A stretch of DNA of 64,000 nt from Massilia endophytica (lineage in GTDB: Bacteria; Pseudomonadota; Gammaproteobacteria; Burkholderiales; Burkholderiaceae_D): positions 744,001 through 808,000 of the forward strand of contig NZ_CP088952.1 in the NCBI RefSeq assembly GCF_021165955.1, read 5' to 3'. The notes below the pieces were generated by a model that did not search any database, was not told the origin of the DNA, and saw only the letters and a list, made by a program, of their open reading frames with translations. Shown here piece by piece: positions 63,202 through 64,000 of this stretch. Positions within the stretch are counted from its first letter, which is position 1; each line of letters begins with the position of its first letter. The translations under genes were made by a program, and so were the position numbers.

Positions 63202-63999
63202 CTAGTGCGGGCGGGTCGTTTCGCGCACCACCAGTTCCACCGGCGGCACGCGCGGGGTGACGCGCTCGCCGTTGATCAGGCGCAGCAGGGCGTTGGTGGC
63301 CGTCAGGCCGATGTCGTAGAGGGGCTGGCGCACGGTGGTGAGCGGCGGCGTGGTGAATTCGGAGCCGTGCAGGTCGTCGAAGCCCACCAGCGAAATGTCC
63401 TCCGGCACGCGGATGCCCTTGCGGTAAAGGGCCAGGCGCACGCCATAGGCGCTCAGGTCGTTCGCCGCGAACACGGCGCTGAACTGGGTCTTCTTTCCCA
63501 GCAGGTGGTTCACGGCCTGCAGGCCGCTCTCTTCGTGGAAGTTGCCTTCCACGACCAGGGCCGGGTCGAAGGGAATGTCCGCTTCGTCCAGGGCGCGGCG
63601 GTAGCCCTGCATGCGGTCTTCCGCGTCGATATTGGTGGGCGGGCCGGAGACGAAGGCGATGCGGCGGTGGCCCAGTTCGATCAGGTGCCGCACGGCGAGC
63701 CAGGCGCCGTGTTCATTGTCCATCTTGAAGCCCAGGGCATGCTCGGTGTCGAGCTCGCGGCCGGTGGACACAATGGGGCGCTGGCTGGAGAACTGCAGCA
63801 CCGTTTCGTCCGCCATGCGGCCCGAGAGCAGGATGATGCCGTCCACCTTGCGCGCCAGCAGCAGGCGGATGCGCTCGGCTTCCTCGTCCGCGTTCCAGTG
63901 GCCGCTCACGATCACGGAGGCGTAACCGGTGCCTTTCAGGCCGTCGTCCACGCCTTTCAGGGTCTCGTCGAAGAAGGGGGAGGAGATATCCTGCACCAC
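63202..63999 (-). CDS. LacI-family transcriptional regulator, N-terminus beyond window end
   Basis: 265 residues are visible; the frame is open to the window edge and the first codon is an internal GTG, so the helix-turn-helix lies outside. The visible part is the sugar-binding-like effector domain: VQDISSPFFDETLKGVDDGL, RKVDGIILLSGRM, FAANDLSAYGVRLALYRKG, SLVGFDDLHGSEFTTPPLTTVRQP. Target genes are not in the window to its right; possible targets unknown. Confidence 0.9.
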   Translation of the reverse strand: MVQDISSPFFDETLKGVDDGLKGTGYASVIVSGHWNADEEAERIRLLLARKVDGIILLSGRMADETVLQFSSQRPIVSTGRELDTEHALGFKMDNEHGAWLAVRHLIELGHRRIAFVSGPPTNIDAEDRMQGYRRALDEADIPFDPALVVEGNFHEESGLQAVNHLLGKKTQFSAVFAANDLSAYGVRLALYRKGIRVPEDISLVGFDDLHGSEFTTPPLTTVRQPLYDIGLTATNALLRLINGERVTPRVPPVELVVRETTRPH

Positions 64000-64000
64000 G

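Overview
The window is high-GC bacterial chromosome, most likely from a member of the Oxalobacteraceae (Massilia/Duganella type, Betaproteobacteria). The lineage call rests on the gene order serC-pheA-hisC-tyrA-aroA-cmk-rpsA-ihfB-lapA-lapB, which is typical of Burkholderiales, and on the glycan-degrading character of the second half. No tRNA, rRNA, CRISPR array, insertion sequence or phage gene was recognised.

Region 1 (1-11.1 kb, + strand) is core metabolism: serine and aromatic amino acid synthesis (serC, pheA, hisC, tyrA, aroA), cmk, rpsA with a structured leader, ihfB, lapA/lapB (control of LPS synthesis), a heptose-7-phosphate kinase and a small secreted helix-hairpin-helix protein. Region 2 (11.3-29.9 kb) is mixed. 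It holds a secreted beta-sandwich-like protein coupled to a LytS/LytR two-component pair, a cNMP-binding/thioredoxin-reductase-like fusion, a GNAT, cysM and a small HTH protein. It also holds a moxR-DUF58-tgpA-mltB operon, a histone-deacetylase-like hydrolase, the GTPase YlqF, a DODA-type dioxygenase, a secreted M1 peptidase with a membrane partner, and dsbA.

Region 3 (29.9-56.3 kb) is a complete-looking glucuronoxylan locus built from two divergent transcription units. The minus unit (42.2 to 29.9 kb) encodes a glucarate dehydratase, the Weimberg enzymes from D-xylose to alpha-ketoglutarate semialdehyde (XylX, XylB, XylC and XylD types), the xylose ABC importer XylFGH and a Tat-exported GH3 enzyme. 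The plus unit encodes an SGNH esterase, GH43, GH115 and GH67, followed by a LacI regulator, then a TonB-dependent receptor and a GH35. The reading is: oligosaccharides enter through the receptor; deacetylation, removal of (methyl)glucuronate and xylosidase action occur in the periplasm; xylose enters through XylFGH and is oxidised without phosphorylation. Glucarate and xylose degradation would meet at alpha-ketoglutarate semialdehyde. Two sites resembling the xyl-box of other Proteobacteria start exactly at the last base of the -10 hexamer of two good promoters (42.25 and 51.45 kb), so one LacI-type repressor probably controls both.

Region 4 (56.3-64 kb) is accessory: a MarR regulator, an acidic low-complexity protein, two SDRs (one divergent from a LysR regulator), a tandem pair of secreted four-cysteine proteins of unknown family, an aldo-keto reductase, Fe-superoxide dismutase, and the C-terminal part of a second LacI regulator cut by the window end. 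The first gene (serC) is cut at its 5' side.
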